Source: JARRPM01 sp039178015 (GTDB lineage Bacteria; Pseudomonadota; Gammaproteobacteria; Pseudomonadales; Halieaceae). Taken from it: DNA of 64,000 nucleotides. The notes beneath the pieces were generated by a model that was not told the origin of the DNA, made no database searches, and was given only the letters and a program-made list of their open reading frames with translations. The DNA is taken from the NCBI GenBank assembly GCA_039178015.1, contig JBCDFM010000003.1, forward strand, positions 1 through 64,000. The letters are read 5' to 3'. Positions 34,001 to 41,939 of this stretch are shown here, piece by piece (the first letter of the stretch is position 1; each line of letters begins with the position of its first letter). The translations under genes were made by a program, and so were the position numbers.

Positions 34001-34196
34001 AAATCTGCTCTTCTACCTCGCTGGGCCCGGCCCCAGGGTAAGGTACTGAAACACTGACCAAGTTGATTTCAAATTCGGGGAAAAACTGTTTGTTCAGAGC
34101 AGGGATGGCAAGCCAACCACCCACAACCAGCAGCATCATTAACAGGTTTGCCGCTATCGGATTATGAACAAACCAGTGTATGGGACCGCCCGTCAC
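31080..34196 (-). CDS. RND efflux pump permease, HAE-1-like
   Basis: This 1038-residue inner-membrane pump has the RND pattern of a first helix, a large periplasmic loop and 12 helices in two repeats. The VVGGWLAIPALNKQFFPEF start and GAGPSEVEEQI porter motif are typical. LGIIVDDAIIVGEAI carries the proton-relay aspartates of helix 4, and the second-half helix has ACAGVVVNDNLVLIDRINQLR. The substrate is not predictable. The adaptor gene lies 53 bp upstream on the same strand. No outer membrane channel gene is nearby, so a shared TolC is likely. Confidence 0.92.
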   Translation of the reverse strand: MTGGPIHWFVHNPIAANLLMMLLVVGGWLAIPALNKQFFPEFEINLVSVSVPYPGAGPSEVEEQICVRVEEAVHDLAGIKEIRSTAQQGVGTVLIEAEPGYDTQRLTAEVKNRVDAINTFPGDVERPIVSEVAFRHLMAVVTIFGDIGERELKELGETLRDDLSAQPHVSVVELEVPRPYELSVEVSEFDLRRYGLTFDEVVAAIRSSSLNLPAGNIKTAEGDIQVQTRGQAYEGLDFEQIPLLSAADGTQVTLGEVATIVDGFEDMDIRTRFDDRPSHDLNVYVTSNPDTLATSAVVTEWVENIKPRLPPGVEVVLWQDTSVPFKGRVETLVKNGLGGLLLVFLVLVLFLRPLLAMWVCVGIAVAFMGTFFALQFTGFSLNMISLFAFLLVLGIIVDDAIIVGEAIHSKQSLGEAGAKGAIDGARLVLKPVMFAVISTMIFFSAMFFLPGDMARAAFSIPVVVILALTFSLVECLWILPSHLAHMRPVTPSRYTWVESLERKRMRFANGMTHFAHHRYRRFLERCLKANFLVIAVFFVALLLSVSIFEGGWVRTAFLPVIADDYVEIEVSLREGGSYEETLRVLDQIESAAVALKREYNDSVDDTAGPLIGHIDARARGNEARVIVETLSDTVDVGLLGERWREMVGDLGDVEQFDLDYTINERGKPISLLLTASSVATLRAVADELSAALSSYPGVFNINDSFDMPNEEIVLDVKPAAENLSVTLADLALQVRQAFYGAEAQRIPRAREDVRVMVRYPEEERISIDNLNEMRVRTPAGAEVPFDTVAELSFAEGYLTIDRLDRRRVMSVTAELSGTDAEPRSIVEDLFSKRLTDWQMRYPDLNIKLDGELEEEEEFLKAMLRSMGMAMLIIYALMAVPFRSYFQPLLVLTAVPFGFMGAIFGHMIMGLEVSMFSLMGVLACAGVVVNDNLVLIDRINQLRAAGHSLMGSLLQAGEDRFRPIILTSLTTFVGLLPIMSETSVQAQFLIPMVTSLAFGVLFATGITLLLVPCLYLFGEQFSAFWLTRKRTAVDTAEEI

Positions 34197-34248
34197 TGGC
34201 TACCGCCTATGGCAATAAGTGAGCACCTTTTTCCCGCGACGAGAGGCG

Positions 34249-35448
34249 TCACGGCTGTGTCGTTCCCGCAAACTCACCCAGATCGTTAACATGAACTAAC
34301 GTGCCAACTAAAGTGGGCTGAGGCTCCCGCACAATGACACGTTCTCCCGCTTGCAGGCCTTGAACCCATATCTCGTGCGTGGTGCTGCTCAATAAATTCA
34401 CGGCACGCGACTGCGCAAGCTGCTCTGAGTCCACAACCATGACGCTGCCATCCGTACGTAACGCGGAACGTGGCAGGCGCGTAATATTGGGGAATTCCTT
34501 ACCATTGATCGTTGCATTCACAAACAGGCCCGGTGCAAGTGGCGGTCTGTTACTCCCCGCTTCTCGCGAGAAAGGATCGGCCACTTCTACAACGGCATAA
34601 ACAACCCTGCTATTGACGTCGATATTCGCATCGGTGCGCACCAACTGACCGCGCCACTGCCACAGCTTGCCTGCAAAGCGCGTATGCAATACAACAGCGG
34701 CCGCTCCGGAACGCGCATCTGGTTCATCTGCGTAGTGCAGCGGCAAATCCAGTAGCGCAATCTGGCGATCGGTTAAGGGCAGTCGAATTTCGACCGCATC
34801 GGTAGAATAGAGGCCTGCTATTGGGGTACCGGGTGTCACAAACTGCCCCACATCCACCGACTTTTCCGTAATTCTACCGTTGAAAGGTGCCTTTAAAGAG
34901 GTGCGATTCAAATCCAAGCGCGCCGCTGCAAGATCAGCCTCAGCAGCGCTGAGTGCGGCCTTAGCAGCCGCAAGCTGGGGTTTGCGTAGGAATAGAGCGT
35001 TGCCCTGCTCGGTACCCAGATCGCGCCACTCCCGTTGCGCCTGCAGCGCCCGACCCTCTTCTTCGGCAAGCTGTTGTTGCGCGGCAGCAACCTGTGATTC
35101 GGCACGGGCAATCGCCAGCCGATAGTCCACACCCTCCAGCTTCACTAGCTCATCATCGGTGGCGAAAAACTCACCGACCGCGAACCTGGGATCAACGGAT
35201 TCAACGCGGCCGCCAACTTGCGCGATCAGACTAATTTGGCGTCGGGGACTCACGGTACCCTGTGTTTGTACGTCCAAACCCCGAGTTACGGGCGCCGCGA
35301 CGACGATATCGACCACCGGCGGCGGCGCGTCAGCAAGCTCTCGAGGTGTGGGGCCCGGCTTTCCGATCAAAAGTGCATAAGCAGCACCAATACCTACCAC
35401 CGCGACTAAAAGGGCCCAAATACGGCTGCGATTCGATTCCATCGCCAT
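34249..35448 (-). CDS. RND efflux periplasmic adaptor (HlyD/MFP family)
   Basis: This 399-residue adaptor is anchored by an N-terminal hydrophobic segment (about 8-27). It has a biotinyl-lipoyl region (SLIAQVGGRVESVDPRFAVGEFF), a coiled-coil hairpin rich in Ala, Gln and Glu (about 105-175), the LKAPFNGRITEKSVDVGQFVTPG half and a C-terminal beta-barrel. It bridges the permease and an outer-membrane channel. ATG 35448 is used rather than the upstream TTG. The RND gene follows after 53 bp. Confidence 0.9.
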   Translation of the reverse strand: MAMESNRSRIWALLVAVVGIGAAYALLIGKPGPTPRELADAPPPVVDIVVAAPVTRGLDVQTQGTVSPRRQISLIAQVGGRVESVDPRFAVGEFFATDDELVKLEGVDYRLAIARAESQVAAAQQQLAEEEGRALQAQREWRDLGTEQGNALFLRKPQLAAAKAALSAAEADLAAARLDLNRTSLKAPFNGRITEKSVDVGQFVTPGTPIAGLYSTDAVEIRLPLTDRQIALLDLPLHYADEPDARSGAAAVVLHTRFAGKLWQWRGQLVRTDANIDVNSRVVYAVVEVADPFSREAGSNRPPLAPGLFVNATINGKEFPNITRLPRSALRTDGSVMVVDSEQLAQSRAVNLLSSTTHEIWVQGLQAGERVIVREPQPTLVGTLVHVNDLGEFAGTTQP

Positions 35449-35677
35449 CAACTACATCCCAAAACGCTTATTCTACTTCAGATCGACCAGTTTGATCTCA
35501 TGATACGCAGCACGCGCCCCGCGCGACCACTGCCTGCAGATCCAGTTCCCTCAGACCTGCCGCCAGCCACCGGCAGTATTAGACCGTTTTCTAGTATGTT
35601 TATTCTAATTTATTTCCATAATCTACACGGCAACTGGAGGACATTCCCAGTAACCGTGACTTAAAAGGAGCGAAATC

Positions 35678-36133
35678 ATGGCTGAACAAGCAAAAGTGAA
35701 AACTGCACCAAAGCGTAAGACAACTGCCAAGCGCAAAACTACGGCTACCAAGCGCAAGCCGGTAGCAAGCAAGGCGACTCCGACTAAGGCTACCCCTGAG
35801 TTTGCCAACAAAGCTCAGGAAGCGGGCCGCAAGGCTTTCCTGGCCGGCCTGGGTTTTTACGGTAAAGCCTTCGACCAGGCGCAAGAGCAATTCAACAACA
35901 TGCAGGATCAAATGGAAGAGCGTCGTAAGAAGGCAGACAAGCTCTACAACGAGTTGGTCAAGCGCGGCCAAAAAGTAGAGAAAGATGCCAAAGTAGCGCT
36001 CAAGGATATTGAACTGCCGAAGATCGAGCTTGAAGGCCTGACTGATCGCGCCAAGCTCGAAGCGCAGCTCGAAAAGGTCAAGGCACGCTTTGAAGAGCTG
36101 AAGGAAACTGTCGGCTTTAAAACAGCCGCCTAA
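35678..36133 (+). CDS. Phasin family protein with basic N-terminal tail
   Basis: This 151-residue protein has the phasin (PHA granule) domain at about 42-147: AFLAGLGFYGKAFDQAQEQF, then a long helix with IELEGLTDRAKLEAQLEKV. Residues 4-40 are a Lys/Thr/Ala-rich, histone-like stretch. Phasins coat PHA granules, and basic tails can bind DNA. It has an AAAGGAG ribosome site and is followed by a strong terminator. It resembles the PhaI/PhaF type of pseudomonads. Confidence 0.85.
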   Translation: MAEQAKVKTAPKRKTTAKRKTTATKRKPVASKATPTKATPEFANKAQEAGRKAFLAGLGFYGKAFDQAQEQFNNMQDQMEERRKKADKLYNELVKRGQKVEKDAKVALKDIELPKIELEGLTDRAKLEAQLEKVKARFEELKETVGFKTAA

Positions 36134-36178
36134 CAGGATCCCATCCAGGACCACTTTCCTCACCTATGAGGAACTACC

Positions 36179-36205
36179 GGGGCCACATTGTGGCCCCTTT
36201 TTTTT
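36179..36205 (+). terminator. Intrinsic terminator between the phasin genes
   Basis: GGGGCCAC (36179-36186) pairs perfectly with GTGGCCCC (36190-36197) over three bases, followed by eight T (36198-36205). It is a textbook terminator, so the second phasin gene probably has its own promoter or is reached by partial read-through. Confidence 0.9.
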
Positions 36206-36264
36206 ACCCGCTATTCTGGTTTAATGACCGACCCGCCACAAGAACATCCAGAGAGGCCATCCCT

Positions 36265-36762
36265 ATGGGCGACGAGAAAGATAAAGTGTCTGATAAGGCA
36301 AGCGAAATCGCAAAAAATATCTGGCTCGCAGGTGTTGGAGCATATGGCAAAGCGGTAGACGAGGCACAGGGAAGACTGGAGAGAGCCATGGAACCACCTA
36401 AGCTGTTCCGCGACCTGGTGAAGGCCGGAAGCGCATTGGAAGAAGATGCACGCAATGCCCTGGAGGCCGGAAATGCGGCTAAAAGCTCCGTAGAACAGCG
36501 CATCAATCGCGTCAGAGAGAATTTTCATATGCAGCGCCCGGCCAGAATCGAGGATATCGCCGCGCTGCAAAAAAAGGTGGATGTCCTTAGCCGTAAAGTG
36601 GATAAACTCGCTCGTGCGCTAGCAGATCAAACCCGGCCAAACAAAAAAGCACCTGTAAAGAAAGCCGCCTCTAAGAAAGCGGCCGCAAAAAAGGCTACTG
36701 CAAGGAAAGCACCCGTGAAAAAAGCCGCGCGCAAAAAAACTCCAAAAAAGAAAAAAAGCTGA
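36265..36762 (+). CDS. Phasin family protein with Lys/Ala-rich C-terminal tail (PhaF-like)
   Basis: This 165-residue protein has the phasin domain at about 8-95 (IAKNIWLAGVGAYGKAVDEAQGRLE) and a coiled region (IAALQKKVDVLSRKVDKLARAL). A C-terminal tail of about 40 residues is made of KKA, KKAP and KKAA units like histone H1 and PhaF. PhaF links granules to the nucleoid and aids their segregation. ATG 36265 follows GAGAGG and puts the domain at the N-terminus. The tail is opposite to that of the preceding phasin. Confidence 0.85.
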   Translation: MGDEKDKVSDKASEIAKNIWLAGVGAYGKAVDEAQGRLERAMEPPKLFRDLVKAGSALEEDARNALEAGNAAKSSVEQRINRVRENFHMQRPARIEDIAALQKKVDVLSRKVDKLARALADQTRPNKKAPVKKAASKKAAAKKATARKAPVKKAARKKTPKKKKS

Positions 36763-36799
36763 CGTTTATACTGGCACCAAAGGCTCGGCTATCTGATCA

Positions 36800-37456
36800 A
36801 TGAAAACGCGAGACCGAATCCTCGAGGTTAGTCTGCATCTGTTCAATATCGAGGGGGAGGCCCACACTACCACCATCGATATTGCCAACGAAATGGGCAT
36901 AAGCCCCGGTAATCTATACTACCATTTTAAAGGAAAGGACCAGATTATCGATGAGCTCTTCCAGCAGTATGAGCTCGCCCTGGGCAGCACGCTCTCCGCG
37001 CCCATAGAGCGGCCGCTTGATGCCGACAAAGGACAGGTGGAAAACAACTGGTTCTATCTGTATGTCGTTCTGGAAGAGATGTATCAATATCGCTTTTTGT
37101 ATTGCAACCTTGACGATATCTTGCAGCGCTACCCCGATATCCAAAAGGGGTTCAAACGCCTGATACAGCTAAAGCGCGCCGCACTATTCGCCATTTGCCA
37201 AAACCTCCTGCAGCAGGCCATTATCGATGCCCGCGACCAGCAGCTGCTGGGACTGGTGGATAACATGACACTTACTCTCACATTCTGGTTCAACTACGAA
37301 CAGCTACTCCATGAGGGTAGACCACCGGAAGTCACTATCCATCAAGGTGTCTTGCAGCTACTAACGATGGTTGCGCCTTATCTGGGCGACGAGGAGCTCT
37401 CCTTCTACCGAGATTGCGAAGCGATTTACACCAGGCTGTTGAACGAATACGAATAA
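36800..37456 (+). CDS. phaD: TetR-family regulator, PhaD-like
   Basis: This 218-residue regulator has an N-terminal TetR helix-turn-helix (TTIDIANEMGISPGNLYYHFKGKDQII, about 24-50). The MKTRDRILEVSLHLFNIEGE start is very close to the start of pseudomonad PhaD. PhaD activates phasin genes phaF and phaI in Pseudomonas. The start follows phaF-like by 38 bp, supporting a shared unit. Family good; symbol by resemblance. Confidence 0.75.
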   Translation: MKTRDRILEVSLHLFNIEGEAHTTTIDIANEMGISPGNLYYHFKGKDQIIDELFQQYELALGSTLSAPIERPLDADKGQVENNWFYLYVVLEEMYQYRFLYCNLDDILQRYPDIQKGFKRLIQLKRAALFAICQNLLQQAIIDARDQQLLGLVDNMTLTLTFWFNYEQLLHEGRPPEVTIHQGVLQLLTMVAPYLGDEELSFYRDCEAIYTRLLNEYE

Positions 37457-37631
37457 GGGTCTGCTTTCTCTGCAGATCCACCAGCAGTTGGCCGGTCACT
37501 AAAAGCTCGTTTATGCGCGCCAGTGCATTGCGCTATTCTCATCTGCTTAACGATGCAAGCTGATGGGCATCTGCTATGATTGCCGCTCCTTAATCTGGCA
37601 AACACCGTTTATAACACTCGCGGAGCGAACT

Positions 37632-38111
37632 ATGAGCATCAAAATTGGCGACAAGATTCCTAGCAGCACACTACAGACCATGGGCGAGGAAGGCCCAAAG
37701 GATATCTCGACGGACGCTATTTTCTCAGGCAAGAAAGTCCTGCTTTTTGCGGTGCCAGGCGCGTTTACCCCGGGCTGCAGCCTAACGCACCTTCCTGGCT
37801 ACGTGGTAAATGCAGACAAAATCAAAGCGAAAGGAGTGGATACAATCGCTTGCATGTCTGTGAACGATGCGTTCGTTATGGGTGCATGGGGTGAAGCTCA
37901 AAACGCCGAAGCAATACTTATGCTGGGCGATGGCAATGCCGATTTCACCAGTGCCCTCGGACTAGAGCTGGACGGCAGAGGCTTCGGTATGGGGACACGA
38001 AGTCAGCGTTTTGCAATGCTGGTAGAGGATGGCACAGTAACTCAGCTGAACGTCGAACCAGGCGCGGGCGTGGATGTTAGCTCCGCCGAGACGATGATGG
38101 AGCTGCTGTAA
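37632..38111 (+). CDS. Peroxiredoxin, Prx5/glutaredoxin-like type
   Basis: This 159-residue peroxiredoxin reduces peroxides. The peroxidatic cysteine is in PGAFTPGCSLTHLPGYV (about 38-54) with the Pro, Thr and Cys of the PxxxTxxC motif. A second Cys (ACMSVND) is the possible partner. ATG 37632 follows a GGAGCG ribosome site; the upstream in-frame ATG lacks one. Prx5-type enzymes use glutaredoxin or thioredoxin. Confidence 0.9.
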   Translation: MSIKIGDKIPSSTLQTMGEEGPKDISTDAIFSGKKVLLFAVPGAFTPGCSLTHLPGYVVNADKIKAKGVDTIACMSVNDAFVMGAWGEAQNAEAILMLGDGNADFTSALGLELDGRGFGMGTRSQRFAMLVEDGTVTQLNVEPGAGVDVSSAETMMELL

Positions 38112-38271
38112 CAAGGCACAAAAATAGCGGATCCAGTAAGCTCACTGTTGCCCTAAGCCTGGCCGCCCGATCGTTTCGGACGCCATTGTCCCACCGCTAT
38201 GAGCATACCCTGACCGTATATCGTAGGCGCTGCTTTCACTGCTGAGCCAGGGCCTACCACGGCTTTTTGGT

Positions 38272-39651
38272 CTACGTTACCAACAGATAACAGGCCGCAC
38301 TGATCACAGCGACCGCCAGCAGGTTCAGAAAAAGCCCTTCACGAACCATTCGGGCCACTGTCACCATGCCGCTGGCAAACACAACCGAGTTGGGTGCAGT
38401 TGCTACCGGCAACATGAAAGCGCAGCTAGCCGCCATCGCAGCAGGCACCATAAGGACTTCGGGGGGCATGTTTGCTGCGAGCGCTGCTGCCGCCAATATT
38501 GGCATCAACAGCGTTGTGCTGGCGGTATTTGACGTGGTCTCGGTCATGAAACTTACGGACAGACTCACCAGAAATATCAGGCCTAAGGTGTGAATGCGAG
38601 TCAGGTCTGCCAGCCATACCCCCATCAACTCGCTGAGCCCAGAGCTCACGAAGCCTTTTGCCAGACATATTCCGCCGGAAAACAGTAGCAAGACACCCCA
38701 GGGAATGCTGACAGCCCGCTCCCAGGTGAGCAGGCGTTGGCCTCTGCCATCCGGCACGAGAAATAGAACCACCACAGCCAGTAAGGCGACTGACGCATCA
38801 TTTGCCTGCGGCAAACCCAGCCACTCCGACCAGCCACCATAGGGTTCCTGCCGGGTAATCCAGGCAAGCGCCGTCAGGGCGAATACGATCATCACCCGCC
38901 GCTCCTCGGTACGCCAGTGGCCCACATCTGGCAGTGTCACGGATATTGCGCCCTTAACATTGCGCGTCAGTGCTAGCGCCATCAACGGCACCAGGATTAT
39001 GACCACTGGCAGCGCCCAGCCCATCCACTGAGTGAATCCTATATCCTGTCCTGTTGTTTCCTCATATACCTGCATAAATATCAGGTTAGGCGGCGTGCCT
39101 ATTGGTGTACCCAAACCACCAACACTTGCGGCATAGGCAATTCCCAAGAGCAGGGGCACAGCCAGTCTGTCTTTGTGTTCGGATGCATTCAGTACGGCTA
39201 GGGCAACGGGCAGCAGCATCAGTGTGGTTGCCGTGTTGGATATCCACATACTGAGCACCGCGGAGGCAGCCATAAAGCCCAACACCAACCGCCGCCCACT
39301 GCCCGTCCCGAAGAGATTTACCATAGCCAGCGCAATGCGGCGGTGCGCGCCCGAGTGTTCCATAGATTTCGACAGCAGAAATCCACCCAGAAGTAACAGA
39401 ATAATAGGCGAGCCGTAGGCCTGGGCCACTTCTACTGGAGTGAGCACACCTAACAGAGGAAGCAATGCAATGGGCACTAGCGAGGTAACGGGAATAGGAA
39501 TCGGTTCAAACACCCACCAGATCACGCACAGCATTGCTACAAATGCGACGACGGCAGCGTCGTCGCCATATCCAGCGCTGTATAGTGCGACAGCGGTCAG
39601 CGAGGCGGCTAATGGCCCAACCCACAGCGCTATATCTCGCGCGCTTTGCAT
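38272..39651 (-). CDS. DASS (SLC13) family sodium/anion symporter
   Basis: This 459-residue inner-membrane protein has about 11-12 helices and the paired SNT motifs of DASS transporters: MWISNTATTLMLLP (about 134-148) and TETTSNTASTTLLMP (about 378-392). The family cotransports sodium with dicarboxylates, citrate or sulfate; the substrate is unknown. Its neighbours give no clue. Start ATG 39651 has only a weak ribosome site. It is convergent with the peroxiredoxin gene and divergent from moaA. Confidence 0.88.
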   Translation of the reverse strand: MQSARDIALWVGPLAASLTAVALYSAGYGDDAAVVAFVAMLCVIWWVFEPIPIPVTSLVPIALLPLLGVLTPVEVAQAYGSPIILLLLGGFLLSKSMEHSGAHRRIALAMVNLFGTGSGRRLVLGFMAASAVLSMWISNTATTLMLLPVALAVLNASEHKDRLAVPLLLGIAYAASVGGLGTPIGTPPNLIFMQVYEETTGQDIGFTQWMGWALPVVIILVPLMALALTRNVKGAISVTLPDVGHWRTEERRVMIVFALTALAWITRQEPYGGWSEWLGLPQANDASVALLAVVVLFLVPDGRGQRLLTWERAVSIPWGVLLLFSGGICLAKGFVSSGLSELMGVWLADLTRIHTLGLIFLVSLSVSFMTETTSNTASTTLLMPILAAAALAANMPPEVLMVPAAMAASCAFMLPVATAPNSVVFASGMVTVARMVREGLFLNLLAVAVISAACYLLVT

Positions 39652-39805
39652 GATTAATTAAGTCCCGGACAAAAAAGCCGAAAAGAGAACGGCAGGGTTT
39701 ATGTTATGGGTGCCATCCTGTCTCAGTGCGAACCCACTGTAAACCCTGGCAACACACAATCAGGTCTGGAGTCCTACAATCAGACCGTCTACACTCGTCG
39801 GTGTC

Positions 39806-40813
39806 ATGAAGGAACCTTCCCCTCTTCTCATCGATAGATTTGGCCGACGCGTGGACTATGTGCGCCTGTCGGTTACAGACCGCTGTGACTTTCGCTGCGT
39901 ATATTGTATGGCGGAGGATATGACCTTCGTCCCGAAGGCGCAGGTGCTCACATTGGAGGAACACTTCCAAGTGGCAAAGGCCTTCAGCGAATTGGGTGTG
40001 GCCAAGATTCGCCTGACCGGTGGTGAACCGTTGATCCGCAACGATGTTATGACGCTCATTAATCGTTTAGGTCAGCTATCTGCACTTAACGAATTGGTGA
40101 TAACGACAAATGGGTCTCAGCTGGAGCGACTCGCGGGTGAGCTCAAGGCGGCAGGTGTTAGGCGGATCAACATCAGCCTGGACAGCCTGCAGCATCGGCG
40201 TTTTCGACAGCTTACCCGACACGGCAATCTCGACAAGGTGCTAATGGGCGTCGAATCTGCGATCCGCGCTGGCTTTGAGAGAATTAAAATCAATGCGGTC
40301 ATATTGAAGGGCCGCAATGAAGACGAAGTGCTCGACCTGGTCCAGTACGTATGCGACCGCGGAATCGATATCGCATTTATCGAAGAGATGCCGCTTGGGC
40401 ACATTGTGGAACACAACCGGCTTCTCAGCTTTATGAGCAGTGATCAGCTGCGTTCCATGATAGAACAGCGCTTTCAGCTCAGGTCCTTGGGCGAACCGGG
40501 TGAAAGCGCTGGACCCGCGCGTTACTACCAGATCTTAGGACGTGAAACGCGCGTGGGCTTTATTTCCCCTCACAGCAACAACTTCTGCCACTTATGCAAT
40601 AGAGTCAGAGTGACCGCCGAAGGGCGCTTGCTTCTGTGCTTGGGCAATGAACACTCCGTGGATCTCAAAGCAGTACTGCGCTCTGACAACTACACACTGG
40701 AGCTTCTAAAGAAAACCATCATAAACGCAATGGATATCAAACCCGAGCGCCACTACTTCGATAACCGGGGCGAGCCCGAAATCGTGCGATTTATGAACAT
40801 GACGGGTGGCTAG
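39806..40813 (+). CDS. moaA: GTP 3',8-cyclase MoaA (molybdenum cofactor)
   Basis: This 335-residue radical-SAM enzyme starts molybdopterin synthesis from GTP. The N-terminal cluster is CDFRCVYC (C-x3-C-x2-C). The C-terminal cluster is in NFCHLCNRVRVTAEGRLLLCLG, with the expected NxCxxCxR motif and third Cys. The C-terminal end is NMTGG, with the catalytic Gly-Gly tail. No other moa gene is nearby, so the pathway is scattered. No riboswitch is clearly visible upstream. Confidence 0.96.
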   Translation: MKEPSPLLIDRFGRRVDYVRLSVTDRCDFRCVYCMAEDMTFVPKAQVLTLEEHFQVAKAFSELGVAKIRLTGGEPLIRNDVMTLINRLGQLSALNELVITTNGSQLERLAGELKAAGVRRINISLDSLQHRRFRQLTRHGNLDKVLMGVESAIRAGFERIKINAVILKGRNEDEVLDLVQYVCDRGIDIAFIEEMPLGHIVEHNRLLSFMSSDQLRSMIEQRFQLRSLGEPGESAGPARYYQILGRETRVGFISPHSNNFCHLCNRVRVTAEGRLLLCLGNEHSVDLKAVLRSDNYTLELLKKTIINAMDIKPERHYFDNRGEPEIVRFMNMTGG

Positions 40814-40874
40814 TAGGAGATAAAATGCAGCCCCTTCATAAGGGACGAAACGTCGCGCCAAACGAGGATCTTCG

Positions 40875-41816
40875 GTGCAAATAGAAGACTTTCCGCAGCT
40901 TAGCTCGGTAGAAAAAATCGAAAAGGGTTTCGAATCCTACGGCTATATTTGTAGCCAAAAAATCGCAACGGCTGTATTTCTTGCATTTCAGCTGCGTAAA
41001 CCGATTTTGGTCGAGGGCCCGCCCGGAGTTGGTAAGACGGAGCTGGCAAAAACAACTGCACAGCTTCTGCAGGTGCCTCTTATTCGTCTGCAATGCTATG
41101 AGGGTCTTGACGAAGCAAAGGCGCTGTACGAGTGGAAGTACGGTAAACAACTGTTATATACCCAAGTGTTGAAGGAAAAACTCGGCGATCTTCTCAAAGG
41201 CGCAAAGGGCTTGGCGGAATCGGTACAGCGACTACACCAGTTCGGCGATATCTTTTACTCAGAGGATTTCCTGGAACCTCGGCCTCTACTTAAGGCTATG
41301 CAGCAAGAGCGCGGTGCTATTCTGCTGATTGATGAGATCGATAAGTCGGATTATGAATTCGAGTCTCTGCTACTTGAAATCCTCTCAGACTACCAGATAT
41401 CCATACCCGAAATCGGCACGGTTAAGGCGCGCACATCACCGATGGTGTTTTTGACCAGCAACAATACCCGAGACATCTCCGATGCGCTAAAAAGACGCTG
41501 TTTACACCTTTATATTCCATTTCCAACCGTTGAGCTCGAGGAAAGAATCGTGCTCAGTAGAGTGCCGGATGTTGAGTCACAGCTCAGGCATCAGCTTGTT
41601 GAGTTCGTACACTCGCTACGCCAACTGGATTTAAAAAAGTCGCCTGCCATCTCAGAGACTATCGACTGGGCACGCAGCCTAATTCTCCTGCATGCAGAGC
41701 AGCTCGACGAAGACCTGGTAAGAAGTTCACTCAATGTACTGCTGAAATTTGAAGATGACATCGAGGCGGCGGAGACCGAGCTACGAAACCTGCTCCCGGC
41801 AAAACCCCAGGATTGA
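40875..41816 (+). CDS. MoxR-family AAA+ ATPase
   Basis: This 313-residue ATPase has Walker A GPPGVGKTE (about 52-60), Walker B ILLIDEIDKSD, sensor 1 TSNNTRDISDAL and the arginine finger region KRRCLHLYIPFP. The MoxR family act as chaperones for metalloenzymes or complexes, usually with a von Willebrand factor A partner. The VWA gene follows 123 bp later, a standard MoxR-VWA pair. It starts at GTG 40875 after GAGG. It resembles the CoxD branch. Confidence 0.9.
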   Translation: MQIEDFPQLSSVEKIEKGFESYGYICSQKIATAVFLAFQLRKPILVEGPPGVGKTELAKTTAQLLQVPLIRLQCYEGLDEAKALYEWKYGKQLLYTQVLKEKLGDLLKGAKGLAESVQRLHQFGDIFYSEDFLEPRPLLKAMQQERGAILLIDEIDKSDYEFESLLLEILSDYQISIPEIGTVKARTSPMVFLTSNNTRDISDALKRRCLHLYIPFPTVELEERIVLSRVPDVESQLRHQLVEFVHSLRQLDLKKSPAISETIDWARSLILLHAEQLDEDLVRSSLNVLLKFEDDIEAAETELRNLLPAKPQD

Positions 41817-41939
41817 AAAGACGCACCCAATCAACCGCCAGCATACTGCAGCTGACGACGTTATCTGCTTAGCACTACGATACAACTCGTCCACAGACAC
41901 GTTCCCGCGGACAGTCTCTTTGCGCTGCGGTTTCCGGAG

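Noticed and set aside
35600..36163. 187-codon minus-strand frame
   Set aside because: It is antisense to a clear phasin gene and reflects its Lys/Ala codon bias; no family features.
39652..39805. Molybdenum cofactor riboswitch upstream of moaA
   Set aside because: Only a GGTCTG/CAGACC stem is visible and the spacer is too short and lacks the expected multi-helix core.
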